Position numbers and translations under genes: made by a program. 64,000 nt of DNA from Cycas panzhihuaensis (Eukaryota > Cycadophyta), in contig CM041465.1 of NCBI GenBank assembly GCA_023213395.1, positions 248,937,741 through 249,001,740 of the forward strand. The letters run 5' to 3'. Numbering within the stretch: the first letter of the stretch is position 1; each line of letters begins with the position of its first letter. A model generated the notes under the pieces. That model saw nothing but the letters and a program-made list of their open reading frames with translations, was not told the origin of the DNA and searched no databases. Positions 44,215 through 56,160 of this stretch are shown piece by piece.

Positions 44215-47200
44215 GTGAGTTGCTTTGAACTGCTCAAACTTCACCCTCTTCGGTGGTTTGGTGAAGATATCGGCCACTTGATCATTGTGGGCGAGACTCC
44301 AATTCAATTGTGCCATCATGAACTAGTTCTCTAATCATGTGGACTTTTGTACTTATATGTTTGGTACGATCATGAAATACAGGATTTTTAGCCATCTGGA
44401 TTGTAGATTGATTATCTACATGTAAGCTAGTAGAACTTGTTTGGGTGGCATTTAATGTATTCAACAATTTTCTAAGCCATATCACCTCCTTGCTTGTCTC
44501 GAAGCGAGAATGTACTCACTTCAGTTGAGTCTGCAACTATCTTTTGCTGTCTGGATCTCCATGATATTGGTGCTGTTCCAAGAAATGTTACGTACCCAGA
44601 CGTAGATCTTCCCGTGTCTTTATCTCCGGTAAAGTCTGAGTCTGTGTATGCATAAAGTTTAAATTCTGCATTGGGTTCATACAATAGACCATATTTGCTA
44701 GTCGTCTTTAGGTACCTCAACACTCGTATTGACTTGCCAATGTTTCCGCCTAGGATTGGTCATGAATCGTGCATGAAAGGCGAGAGAGTGTGCAATATCC
44801 GCCTTGTGTTGGTAGTATAGATGAGACTACCTACAAGTTGCTCAGAGTGTTGCGTCTGCCTCCCTAGTGCCACCATCAACCGAGAGCTTAATATTAGGCT
44901 CCATAGGTGTATCCAGGTCGAGCACCTTCCAAGCGAAACTTTGTCTGAAGATCGTTGATATATTTTTCTTGGGAGAGAAAGATTTTGCCATCCTTTTGAG
45001 TTACTTCAATTCCCAAGTAATATTTCATCAACCCGAGGTCGACAATTCAAAAGTTTTAGCAAGGTCCTTCTTCACCGGTGATTACATTCACTATTCCCGT
45101 TATGAGCATGTCATCCACAAAGATTAAGAGGTAAGTGACTTTATCATTTTGGCGCTTGATGAATAATGTTGCATCAATATCTTGATAGTCACAACCTCAT
45201 ATCCAAGTTGCCTCATTCTTTCGAGACAACTTGGTAAACCAAGCACGAGGGGCTTGCTTTAGGTCAGACAAGGAATTTTTGAGCCTACAAACTTTATGCT
45301 CCCGATAGTCAATCTCGTATCCTTCCGGGTGAGCCATGTAAATTTCTTCTTTAAGGTCCCCATTGAGAAATGCGGTCTTAACATCGAGTTGGTGGATTTT
45401 CCAACCTGTTGAGCGCCCAAGGCTATTAGAGTTCGATTGTAGGCCACTTGGTTGTAGGAGCAAAGATTTCGGTGTAGTCAATGCCTTCCCTTTGCGTGAA
45501 TCCTTTTGCTACCAACCTCGCCTTGTGTTTTCTAGGGTGCCATCCGATCTATACTTGTTTTTGAACACCCATTTATTTTGAACTACCTTTCTTCCAAGTG
45601 GTAGATCAACAAGCTCCCATGTACCGTTCTTAATAAGAGATTGATACTCTTCGTTCATGCCATTTCTCCAAGCTGCATGCTTTACTGACTTCTTGGTACG
45701 TTAGGGCTCTTCATTAAGAGCAAGATGCGCTCACTGGTTCAAGCTCAACGGAAAGTGATTCATGCATCCTTGCTCTATGGGCACTTCTAGTGCCAGTTTT
45801 GCCTACCTCATCTGGTCGCATGTCCTTGTGTAGCTGGTAGGCTTCACGAAAACCTCGAGTTGGGAATGAGGTTTTCATTTCCACAACCTCTTGATCTTCG
45901 TTTTGATCATGAAAAGGATCATGTGAAATATTTGGCACGGAGGAAGTTGACGATGCTGGAGAAGATGGGCCGACCGGATGTTGCGTAAGATGATCCTTCG
46001 CTATGGCTTTGCCTTTGTCAACTTGCTCACAAATGATGGTCTTTGGATGTGTACACATTGGAGTGGAGTCACAGCATGTATCCTCCGAGGCACTATTGTC
46101 AGATTCCAAGATTTTAAGCATCCATTCAAAGATCTCCCCTAAATTTTGGAACTGGACATCAAATTCGGTAGCATCATTAAATCGGTATGAAGGCTTCTTG
46201 GAGTCAAGTCTCGAGTAATTGATCTTCAGTCTCTGCAAAGATAACATCTCTAGTGATGATGATTTTGCGCTATGAAGGTATAAAAACCTTGTATCCCTTT
46301 TGTCCATAGGGTATCCGACAAAGATGCCTTTGATGGCTCTATCTTGGAGCTTATTTCTATGTTCCCGCAAAATATGAGCATAACAAGTAGAGCCAAAAAT
46401 TCTGAAGTGCGAGATAGAGGGGGTTTGTCCATACCACATTTCATGTGGAGAGGGGTCGAGCTTGGAGGGACTAATGGTGTTGATGCAATACACGCAGTCC
46501 GGATAGCCTCAAATTTCAAAGATAGATAGGGACATTCTTATATACCAAAGATAGCACGAGCCATATTCATGATGGTCCTGTTCATACGCTCGGCAACTCC
46601 ATTTCTTTGGGGTGTACCGCAATGATGGTCCGATGTTTGATTCCACGTTGACGTAGGTACGATTCAAACTCATTGGATGTGTACTCGCCACCATTGTCAT
46701 CCCGAGTATTTTGATCTTGAATCCGATTCATTTTCCACGGGCCTTGAAAGCTTGAAACATAGAAAAAGCTTCATCTTTCTTTGCAAGAAAAGCAACCCAT
46801 ACTTTCTTGGTAAAATCATCAATGAAAGTAATATAGTACCACTACTTGATAGAAGGGATGGGCATAGGACCGCATATATCCGAGTGTACAAAGGTTGGGT
46901 AGATTTCCAACGACTACGAGGAAAGGGTTGTCTTTGAGATTTAGCAATAATACATGCTTCACATTTAAAGGGCTCGGAGGAACCTAGGCAAACCCGGGAA
47001 GAGTGTCTTGTAGTTCTCTTAAACGATCAATTTTGATATGGCCCATACGAGCATGCCATAGAGCCGCTTGGGACAACTTTTGAGGAGTCGGGGTTGTGGT
47101 AAAACAAATTCATCATCAACATAGTTGGCTTCAGAGGATGGTGAGCCGGTTAGGCGAAAAAGTTTGCCATCAAGAATTCGGTCATAACCACGGATTTGAA

Positions 47201-47749
47201 GGAGGGTGAATGACACGAGAGTTTGATTGTTTGCGATTACACTCGGATCAAATCCACGAGAGACAAGGGTGGACGGGGAGAGCGATTACGCCAGAGGTGA
47301 ATATATAAAACATCAACAAGTGTAAAATCTGGAAGGCACAGGAGTTTCGCAAACTGCTCCAAGTCCTTGATCGGTGAGATGATTTGTCGACCATGTGTAC
47401 AACACCACGAACTTCGAGTCAAAATCTTGAAAGAAGCTGGCGATGACAAGTCATGTGTTGTGTTGCTCCGAGATCCATGATCCACGATGAAGTATTTGAG
47501 GTAGCACTATTTGCAACTCCAAGTGGTGAAGGCAAAAGTGAATAAGCATAGCCACAATGAGCCTCAATATACTTAGTGGATCTATCAACAACATTTGATG
47601 AAGTGGTCCCAATTCTTTGAAGGTGTGCATGAGCAAATTGCGTTCCACCAAAAGCATCTTCAAAGAAGTATTATCAACATTATGTGCACCATGGCTGTTG
47701 ATAACTTGGTAGTTTGTTGGTGGCGCTCGCAATTTTTGGCATAATGTCC
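44215..47749 (-). pseudogene. E6 pol: protease, integrase, RT, RNase H, heavily frameshifted
   Basis: The protease motif reads SWIMDLGATQHM (DSG changed to DLG; 47452-47487). Integrase text includes FVHSDICGPM, ITFIDDFTKKVW and NGVAERMNR, but in different frames. The integrase C-terminus is open in 45714-46493 (HFRIFGSTCYAHILREHRNK). [17 protein letters not shown] and IFVDDMLITG (45096-45125). RNase H: AYTDSDFTGDKD and HVDNQSTIQMAKN. At least eight frame changes are needed. Unlike E1 or E8, the damage is mainly indels rather than Trp/Gln-to-stop transitions. Confidence 0.88.
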
Positions 47750-48650
47750 TCTTCTATTACACCTTTGGCACACGATTGTTTGATTTCCACCAAGTATTAA
47801 TGGGCCGGATTGTCTCGACATCGGATCTAGGTCGGGTTGATTATTTTGCCCTTGGCCTTGAGACTGCTTTTGTTGGAATTGAGGAGCCTGTTGACTAAGA
47901 GGACGTTGTCCTTGTTGTCTACCTCTTCCTCTTCCACGGCAATTACCACCTACGAGAGTATTGACCTTGATTTTTAGTATAACAAAGATCTTCATCCACT
48001 TCAAAAGCAGCATCAATTGGATCTGATGTAGTGGCAAAGTTGGTATCAAAGGTCTTATCAAATTGAATGAACTTATCAGCAAGATCCTCAAAGTTTAGGG
48101 TCTTTAAAGTTCCACTGGATTGAAGACTCCCCAATAGATTTTTATAATCTGGGATATGGAGACATGATTGAATAAAGAAAGCCCATGTAATGCATTGAGT
48201 TTTAAAATCTTTATCAATGGCTTGCTTGATTGGACGAAGGAGATTAGTTGTCTCACTTGCATGTCCTTTCTGCATTTTCAATTTGTTCATCTTCAACACT
48301 AAGTGAACAAATTCTAAGTCTGATTTAGTGTCAAAGTTCTTCTTAAGAACTTCAAGAACTTTCCATCTTTGTATCATGTACCTTCATCAATGAGATTATG
48401 CAGGAATAATCGGTGACAAGCGATCCTCGCACGGATTTTATCATCATCAAGTTCCCATTCGTTTAGCTTGACTTGATGGGAGCGGTTGGAGCACCTCCTG
48501 CTTGGAAGCTTGTGGTAGCTGCAGCGGTGGTGTAGGTTGTAAGTGATCTCTCCATAGACCTTCATACTTTGCGGCATTTCGACACGATGAACCACATGTC
48601 CCAATTTTCTTTCCCTTTTAGAATGCGGTTCACATTTTGCTTGAACGTGA
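47750..48650 (-). pseudogene. E6 gag
   Basis: N-terminal text FKQNVNRILKGK, then KLNEWELDDDKIRARIACH, and a 144-residue stretch with VLKKNFDTKSDLEFVHLVLK and SSGTLKTLNFEDLADKFIQF, matches a UBN2-type gag. The tail is Arg/Gly/Gln-rich with one CCHC knuckle CQRCNRRGHYAKNC near 47770-47730. Three frames are used, so frameshifts lie near 48370 and 47950. Confidence 0.85.
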
Positions 48651-50632
48651 AGACATTGTGTCTTTTAGAAGGGAAGAAATGAACAAGGACTATAAAAGTG
48701 ATGGTAATAAATGACCGATCACTATTTACAAATGGGAAATGTAATGAAGTAGTGTAGAAGAAGGAAGAAGAAGTGAGAATGGTTGCTCAAAGATGAAGGG
48801 AGCAACTTAGAGAAAAGTCACCAACACTTGTGACAAATATTAACTTTGACGCAGCAGAATATGAGAAGCACTATGATAAAAATTGGCCACTAACACTTGT
48901 GGCAAATATTAACTGGACGCAACAGGAATATGAGAAGAACTATAATTGTGATTACACTATGGATCACTTTTACAAATAAGTAAGTGATCAATATACAAGA
49001 TTGTAGGCCAATGTAGAAGTTGACATCATTGGGTTTACACAACTTGAAACTCGAATGTAGGATGCGTAATCAACCCAATAACCTCTAACTTGTGTCCAAC
49101 GTGTAGTTGAGGTTGTTGAAGGATGCCTAGGCTTCTAGTAGAATTAATTTGGCCTTCACCCGCGATACCCGCAATCGTGCTTGGTGATGAAATCCAAGTC
49201 ACAACGGAGCCTAGGTACTCCCAATCCTCACCCGTTCACCAATGAGCGACTATATACCTCCTCTGAAGAGTGGTACGTGCATACCCATGGCTATGACGGA
49301 TATTGGATCGGGTATATTTTAATCTTGTATTAAAGTTTCAGTTTTCGGTTGGTTATCGGGATGATCCACGATTGAGGCACGATGGTATGGCTAACCAAAC
49401 CTCACCAATATTCCGGTTTAGTCGGTCCCAACTTGAAACCCACACCTCCTTTATGGCACTAAGATTCGCCAACCAAGGTATCTCAACCTTGGCGGTGTGT
49501 GAACAGTACAAGATGGCGGAAAATAACGACGTGATGCGTTCCTTTTAGGAAGAGTGAAAAGATTATCGAATTGCATCAAACGACATTTAATCGAAAATAA
49601 TGCTTGCTTGGAGTGCTTTTGGAGTGCTTGCTTGAAGTGTCTTTGTGTGCTTGCTTTGAGTGATTTTAGAGTCTTTGAAATGCAATGATAATAAGTGAGT
49701 GAGGACAGGATATTGCTCGATCCGTGTGTTTTTTACTTTACAATGGGCTTTTAAGCCTTATAAAAAGGAAGAAATTTTCTTCACTTTTTTTTTTTGTTAA
49801 TAAAAAAAGTAGTCTTCACTAAATCTGCAATAACTTTCTCCCACGATGTCGAAATGGAGTGCCGGTTTTTGTCCGCAAACTAGACTCGAGCTTCATCTTC
49901 GAAGTGGAATCAGTCCAAATGAGTTCTAGAAAGTTTTTGACAGCCATAAAGTTAGGAAATTATATTTTTCCGTAATTGTTACTAAAAATAACTGTTGTTC
50001 ACTAAAACAAAGAATAACTTCCTCATACGACATCCAAATTAGGTGTCGATTTTTGCCTGGAAAGTAGACTCAGAGCCCCATCTTTGACAATTGGAATCAC
50101 TTCAATTGGATCTCTGTAGAAGATTTTGCAGACTGTGAAGTTCAATAATCAAATTGTATTTCTGCAGAAATTTCACTTGCTAATATCTCATTAACACATG
50201 ATACCATATGAAATTTCCATCATTTTTTATCACGGGATCCCAATATAGGCAAGGTGAGAGCATACAATGATAGATATTTTCAATGGCTCAAAATTCTTTA
50301 AAAAATGGGTAAAAACTCCTTACAATCATTCTTCTAAATCTTTGGAAAAATTTAAGACATTTCCCTTGTTAAATGGACAAAAAGGAAAAGAAAAGAAGAA
50401 TGAGATAGCATGAATGGCCACAAAGGATTGGAATCCTTGGGCCTTACAACTCCTTGTATTATGCCTCCAAACCGCAAAGAGAAAGGAAAAGCAAACAATA
50501 CAAAATATGCTATCATAATAACTTGAAAATATTTCTAAATTCACTTTCACAATCTCCTTCACCACATGGATTGTGGGGAGAAGGAAGTGATGGCTCCATT
50601 GCAAGTGCAAGTGGGGAATATGAAGGAAGCAA
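48651..50632 (-). other. E6 leader, 2 kb, with internal duplications
   Basis: Non-coding. Two adjacent copies of a roughly 65-70-bp unit (CACTTGTGGCAAATATTAAC... ) lie at about 48825-48945. Two diverged copies of a longer unit, about 190 bp, lie at about 49826-50145. The 81-codon plus-strand ORF at 49303 is unrecognised. The post-PBS hairpin is listed separately. Confidence 0.6.
50556..50584 (-). promoter_or_regulatory. Post-PBS hairpin in E6 leader
   Basis: Arms CCTTC/GAAGG continue, after a small bulge, into CCACA/TGTGG with a 5-nt loop. It is about 50 nt from the primer-binding site, the position occupied by CCTTC/GAAGG hairpins in E3, E4 and E5. Confidence 0.5.
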
Positions 50633-50643
50633 GCTCGATACCA
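50633..50643 (-). other. Primer-binding site of E6
   Basis: Minus strand TGGTATCGAGC, one base short of the initiator-Met-tRNA complement, as in E4. Two bases separate it from the LTR. Confidence 0.85.
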
Positions 50644-50645
50644 CA

Positions 50646-50943
50646 TGAAAAGAGTGGATCTATCCTTCATCTCCATGCACTAAACACAAAGGCAAACATG
50701 GGAGCAAGAGAGACTTGAGAGAAAGAAAGTAGCTCTCACAAAATGGGGAGGTAAAGAATGAATCTCCTCCATTGAGCTTTACTTTTATATTGAGAGAGGG
50801 AGCATTTGAGTTAGGTGAAATGAAATTACACATAATGCACATGAAAGTGCATTTCACTTAAGTGATCTAATTTAAAGTTCACTTAAGACCCTTTTTCGAA
50901 ATAATCAACTAATGTAATGACCTTATGTCATTAACCCTTTTCA
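50646..50943 (-). repeat. 5' LTR of E6
   Basis: Identical by eye to 43461-43758. A TATA-like CAATATAAAAGT on the minus strand lies at about 50781-50792; CACTTAAGTG at 50855-50864. Confidence 0.95.
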
Positions 50944-52699
50944 TAAATAACAATCAAGTTCTAGGTTCAAGATTTGTAGTTTAATAATCAATTGGTATGA
51001 AGTTTTCTACAGCTTGGAATGGCAACGTATTTGTTAAGCAACGTTATATGAGACTTTCTACAACTTGGAATGGCAAATGGTCATGCAGTGTTGCACGAGA
51101 TATTAAAGCCAATTTCAAGGTTGGCATTTGTTAAGAAGCACTATATGAGACTTTATACAACTTGGAGTGGCGAATGGTTGTGCAATGTTGCAACAAATAT
51201 TAGAGCTTGCTAACATGACTCCAGAAACAAATATCCAAGCTAGATTGTATTTTTGTGGCAAGCCTCTTATTAACTAGCGTCCATGAGACTTTTTATAGCC
51301 TGGTATGGTATGTTATTAACCAACTTGCAATAGATTATACAACTTGGTAATATCACACTAGGGATAAATATTCAGTCTGATTTTACATAATCTTGGTTGG
51401 CCATTTATGATTAGATTGCATGCGCCCCTTTTGTAGTTGTGGAGTATTGTTTTTGGATGGTTCAGAGTTTGACCAACTTGTATCAAACTTGCACAGTCTA
51501 GAAATATTGGTTTCAAAACAATTAATATAGATTGGTTCGTAAATCATTTTGGTCACCACTACCATCCTATGAAAGGACATAATTGGATTGCATCATGTAT
51601 GCATCTGTGAATTGTTGCCTTAATCTCATCGGACTACCTTATAGGTGCTAAATTAGAGGTTGAAAACAAGGCAAAATAAGCCCCTAGATATTCTTGTTGT
51701 GGATGCAAAGTAAGCCCTCATAAAGGCAATGTAAACCCTTATATGCTTTTGGCAAACAAAGTAATCCCTCTCGGGTTATTTCCGAATGTGCATGAGGTAA
51801 TGCCTGCAGGGTATGGATTTCACATTCTCATTTTTTATGAGTGTTGTGTGGTATGAAAAACACAACCCATTGAGATGAGTTGGCAATGCGAACACATGCA
51901 GGATTACTGGCATGTAGGTGGTCACAGTAAGGTAGTCCATTGAAAATGACTTAGCAAGAGGCCATATGTGGATGCAATCTATGATTTTGTTATAAAGGAT
52001 GAGTACAGTGTGGAGAAATGAAATAATGTAGTAGTAAATGAAAGAATGCAGCAATGAATAGAAGATTACCATAACAAACTAAAGGAACTTGGGTTGAGTA
52101 AGTCTCTCCTTGGATATAATGATGCACATGGGTTGATTTTGTCTCCCCTATACTACAACAACGATTGAATAACTGCAGCAACATCTAATAACAGATCTAT
52201 ATTCCAAAAAATTCTTTTGTGAATAGGATAGGCTTGGTGGGGGGTGTGGAGGGTGTGGGGAGATTGAATGAAGAGTGAAGCACTAATACTCCAATGTTCA
52301 TATAATGTGCTCAGCTCAAGGTGCTTCCCTTCTTAGGATTGCTATGGTTGGGCAACAAATCCATCTATAACAATCAGGTTAGCTATCTTTTTCAACCAAA
52401 AGAATGTGTAACATGTATACAGATGGTGAATTGAATTACCAGCTCTTTTACTAACTATTCTGAAATTTATACTTGACACTTTAATGCTTATATTGCTTTG
52501 GTTGCCAAGTATTGTTCCACTTGCTTTCAAATATTTGTTTCTATGTGACAAGCACCTCTGTCACTTAAATTTGTTGATCCCCTTAGGCAAAATTTTTTGA
52601 TGTGCATGTCTTTAGCTTTCAGAAATTCAAGCTTTTGGATCGATTGGTGTTGGCTTTGTTTAGAACTCAGGTGATAACATTCATGGTAAAGTCACACTG
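50944..52699. other. No gene seen; degenerate tandem repeat at 51002-51310
   Basis: A theme GAGACTTT-x-TACAACTTGGAATGGC recurs from 51050, 51147 and 51284, with a related start at 51002, so the region began as a roughly 95-140-bp tandem array. A G-rich stretch lies at 52231-52260. No coding sequence recognised. Confidence 0.5.
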
Positions 52700-54600
52700 G
52701 TCAAGTTGGGTCGTTACAATCATATTCCCAACAACTTTTATAGCACTCTGATTGGTCAAACACATCATTGTGCAAATCGCTTCAGCTCAAAAGGTTTCTA
52801 AGAGATTCTTTGCTTTCAACGTTGACTTGGCCCTTTTTACCAATATCTTGTTCGTTCTCTCAGCTACATCATTCTAGTATGGTGTGTATGTTGTTGTTAA
52901 TTGCTTTTTAATTCCATGGTCATTACAAAATTGTACAAAAGTATTGGGGGTGTATTCTTTCCCATTATTCAATCAAAGGATCTTCAGCGTCTGACCACTT
53001 TCGTTCTTCGCTTTTGCCTTGAATTCCTTGAAAATGTCAAATGCTTGAGATTTCTCCTTTATGGGACACAACCAAAACTTCCTTGAACAATCACCAATTA
53101 CGCCTTTGATAGAAGTGGATAGCATTCGACCACTAATTTCTGAATGGACTAAGCTCAACTTTTTAATTGCTCTCCAAGTTTTACTTGTCGAAAAATTTTC
53201 CTTTTGCTACTTCCCACAAGTGCAAGGTTCACAAATGCTTTTTACTACTTTAAGTTTTGGAAGAACATGCACCATATTTAATTTATACATTAGATGGAGA
53301 GAAAGATAATGCAAATGACCCATTCTTTAATGCCATAATTGAATTCCACATAATACATAAGCAATTAAGGCTCTCTACTTTACATATTTACCCAAGAGCC
53401 TATAAAGTCCACCATCCCTTTCTGCAACAGTTTTGCCTTAATGATCACTGATAGTAACCTTTCCATCCTTAAAGAGTACACTCACTTTGTTGTCTTCAAT
53501 TTGGCAGTCAAAGATCAAATTCTTCTTCAATCCTGGCATGTACATAACATCCTCAATGAAATGGAATTTTCCATAAGGCGTAACGGATGGGATTTCTCCT
53601 ATCTTCTCGACATTTAATATTTTATTATCTCCCAACATTATTGTATGCCCAGTTGCTTCCCATCTGTTCTTGAACCACTCAAACCTTCTTGTCATGTGCC
53701 TAGAAGATCCTGAACCAATACACCAAACATCACTTGCATTCAAACTTATTTGTGAAGCTACTATGAAGAGTTTGTACCCCTCTAAGTTGAGCCTATTGAT
53801 TCTTTAGAGATGTGTCCTACCATAATTACTTGCCATGTTCTAGTTGATCTTCCTTCTTCTAATCAGCATGCCATTTCCTACAATTCTTCTTGAAATCGCC
53901 TTGTTTCTTACAACAGAAACACAAATTTTGTTGTTGTTTTTTAGTAGATTGTTGTTGTTGCTAAGACTCCCTCTTCTTTGGGACTAAAGGTTTTTTTTCC
54001 CCTCTAATTTGGTTGCTAGTGCACTAGATGATTCCCCAACACTATCCTTCAATATCTACTCATCTCGTAAAGCAATGATTCCAGCTCATTAAATGAGATT
54101 TTGCCTATCTTTTCTGACAGAAAGAAATTTGTCATAAAGTTGATAAATCTCTTTCGCAGGCTTTGCAGCCACTATAAACTCCTTATCATTAAGAGTTTCT
54201 TTGATATTCTTCAATCAATTTCTTATACCATTCACAACTCGAAGATGATCTATCAATGAACCTGTCATCCTGAGGTTGTATAGTCAACTCTTCATAATCA
54301 TGATCCATGCATTATTCTTCATTTTAAAGATAGAAATGATAGAATCCCAAGCTTCCTTAGGTGTTTGTGCTCCTTAAAAATTCTCCACCAAAGTTCCATT
54401 GATGAACATGTTGATTAGTCCTAAGGGAAAATCACATTTAGCCTCATACTCTGACTTTTCTCTATCCATAGTAGCTTTCGCATCTGGTTTCTTCACCTTG
54501 CCTTCTACCAATTGCCATAGCCCATTCATATGCAATATATTCATCACTTCACGCTTCCATGTGCTGTGATTTTCAATGCAAATCAATTTACCTATATGGG
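52700..54600 (-). pseudogene. E7: truncated Ty1/copia gag-protease-integrase
   Basis: On the minus strand gag starts near 54586 (HSTWKREVMNILHMNGLWQL, then PKEAWDSIISIF). The knuckle is CFCCKKQGDFKKNC, with the zinc-binding His replaced by Asp. Protease: VWCIGSGSSRHM (catalytic Asp to Gly), open through 53743-53438. Integrase: SLVHSEISGRML (Asp to Glu), LNNGKEYTPNTF, NDVAERTNK, fading near 52700. RT, RNase H and 3' LTR are absent. Many stops. No primer-binding site is seen in the 140 bp upstream. Confidence 0.82.
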
Positions 54601-54737
54601 AATTAAATACACTTCAACCCAACATTGTTGTGTGATAAAAACAAATACACAAAATTACTCACAAGAAAATGGGTGTTAAATAGCCCAGACACAACACACT
54701 ATATTTTATTGATTTTGTAATTAGGGAGTTCTTAGTT

Positions 54738-55326
54738 GTGAAAAATGGGCATTAGGCCACATTAGTCCCAAGATCATAAGTACAAGCATAATACTTCAAA
54801 TGCATGAAAGCATGAAAGCATAAAGAACACAAAGAGAAATAGGAGCAAGAGAAAATGATACCCAATATGTGGAGTTGGAATTGGTCCAACCTCCCAAGAA
54901 GAAACAGTTTGATTAGCAAACTGATAGCATAACAATACAACTCCAACTCTTCTCTGAGACAATGAGGAGAGGTCTCATTATATAGAGTGAAATGAGAGAC
55001 CTAAGGCCTTGGATGTTTGACAAGTGTCAAACATCCAAGATACATGACTTGGATCCTCATGCATTCTTTCTCAAATGAGAGACCTAAGGCCTTGGATGTT
55101 TGACAAGTGTCAAACATCCAAGATACATGACTTGGATCCTCATGTGAGAAAGAGAAAGAGTGCATGAGGGTCCATTTGACCCTTTAGTGACAACGTTGTG
55201 TCACTAGAAAGAATGTGGGTGTGCACTTTATCACTTAAGTGATAAGTCACCCCTAAAGTAAAAAGTGCATATATTACATGAAAAATAAAAGTACATTAAC
55301 TTAACATTTAAACATAAGGTTTAACA
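54738..55326 (-). repeat. Solo LTR of the E1/E3/E4 family
   Basis: 589 bp, minus orientation, from TGTTAAACC to TTTTTCACA. Flanked by a perfect ttagt duplication (54733-54737, 55327-55331), with no internal region: the product of unequal recombination between two LTRs. Carries the 18-bp palindrome at 55228-55245 and an internal 83-bp tandem duplication (starting 54991 and 55074) that doubles the hairpin (55011-55036 and 55094-55119). Confidence 0.95.
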
Positions 55327-55331
55327 TTAGT

Positions 55332-56160
55332 CACTTTGTAGAGTACTAGTAAAATGGCAGACACCTTAGTCACCACGCAAGAAGCTGAAAAATCACCATA
55401 TTACCTCGCTAAAAAGAATGATCACAAAAAACTATTATACAAATGTGTTCTCTAATTTTCCTTTAGGCTTCTTAATAACCAACAAATCTCCTTAGCACCT
55501 TGTTCAACATTTGACAAGGGGCTCTCATCATGAGGGGACTAAATGATGAATTTTTGAACACAGTATAAAACAATTAAATGTTAATCAACATTATAGAAAA
55601 CAAAAATAAATTTTAACATATGGTTCTAAGTAATGCATATGCTACTTGATATTTCAATACGATTTACACAGTTCGACAAATTTTGCCTTCATCATCATGT
55701 GTTTCGTTCCTTTGTTCAAGCCATCTATGTCTATATTGTCTCCACATTCTCATGTCTCTATGATGTTCCCTATTCGATGGGCTTACTTTGACGTTAAGCT
55801 CCGTTCAATTATGTGTTACTATCCTAGTGTTTTGTTGACATTTGATTTCTTGGGCGACGTCTTCTAGACAAACATCCTTATATCCATTTGTGTATGTTAA
55901 AAAAAACAGATGAGTATTTTGCCGCTCCAAAACAATGTCTTCTTCTCATTACTTACAAGTGAGAGATTTTCACATGCAGATATAGTAAAGGCCACAGAGG
56001 AGCAAATGAAAGAAAGCCAAAACAAAACACTTTGCACAACTTCTAATAATAACATAAGTTGTGCTCTTAACTAAAGACTCTAAGTTAACATTGACTTAAG
56101 AAAAACAATAAAAAAATCTAAGTAAAACCTTAACCTTAGCAACTCCACTTAAGGTTTTAC
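55332..56160. other. No gene seen; probably E8 3' end and E7/E8 flank
   Basis: AT-rich sequence downstream (minus strand) of E8 pol. E8's 3' LTR should begin here but, without a matching 5' LTR inside the window, it cannot be bounded. Confidence 0.35.

Larger units (their letters stand above)
43461..50943 (-). mobile_element. E6: full-length Ty1/copia retrotransposon with identical LTRs
   Basis: 7483 bp on the minus strand with two 298-bp LTRs that I read as identical base for base (43461-43758, 50646-50943). It has a perfect taaat duplication (43456-43460, 50944-50948), a primer-binding site and a polypurine tract. By LTR identity it is the youngest insertion here. Nevertheless gag and pol are broken by many frameshifts. 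It belongs to a different copia family from E1/E3/E4/E5. Confidence 0.95.

Noticed and set aside
43475-50857. Identical 65-codon ORFs at 43475-43672 and 50660-50857 as a duplicated gene
   Set aside because: Both lie wholly inside the two LTRs of E6; identity reflects the LTR pair, not a gene duplication.
52231-52260. G-quadruplex candidate
   Set aside because: The G runs are uneven (one run of six, one GGG, one GGGG, others GG); four separate runs of three or more are not present.
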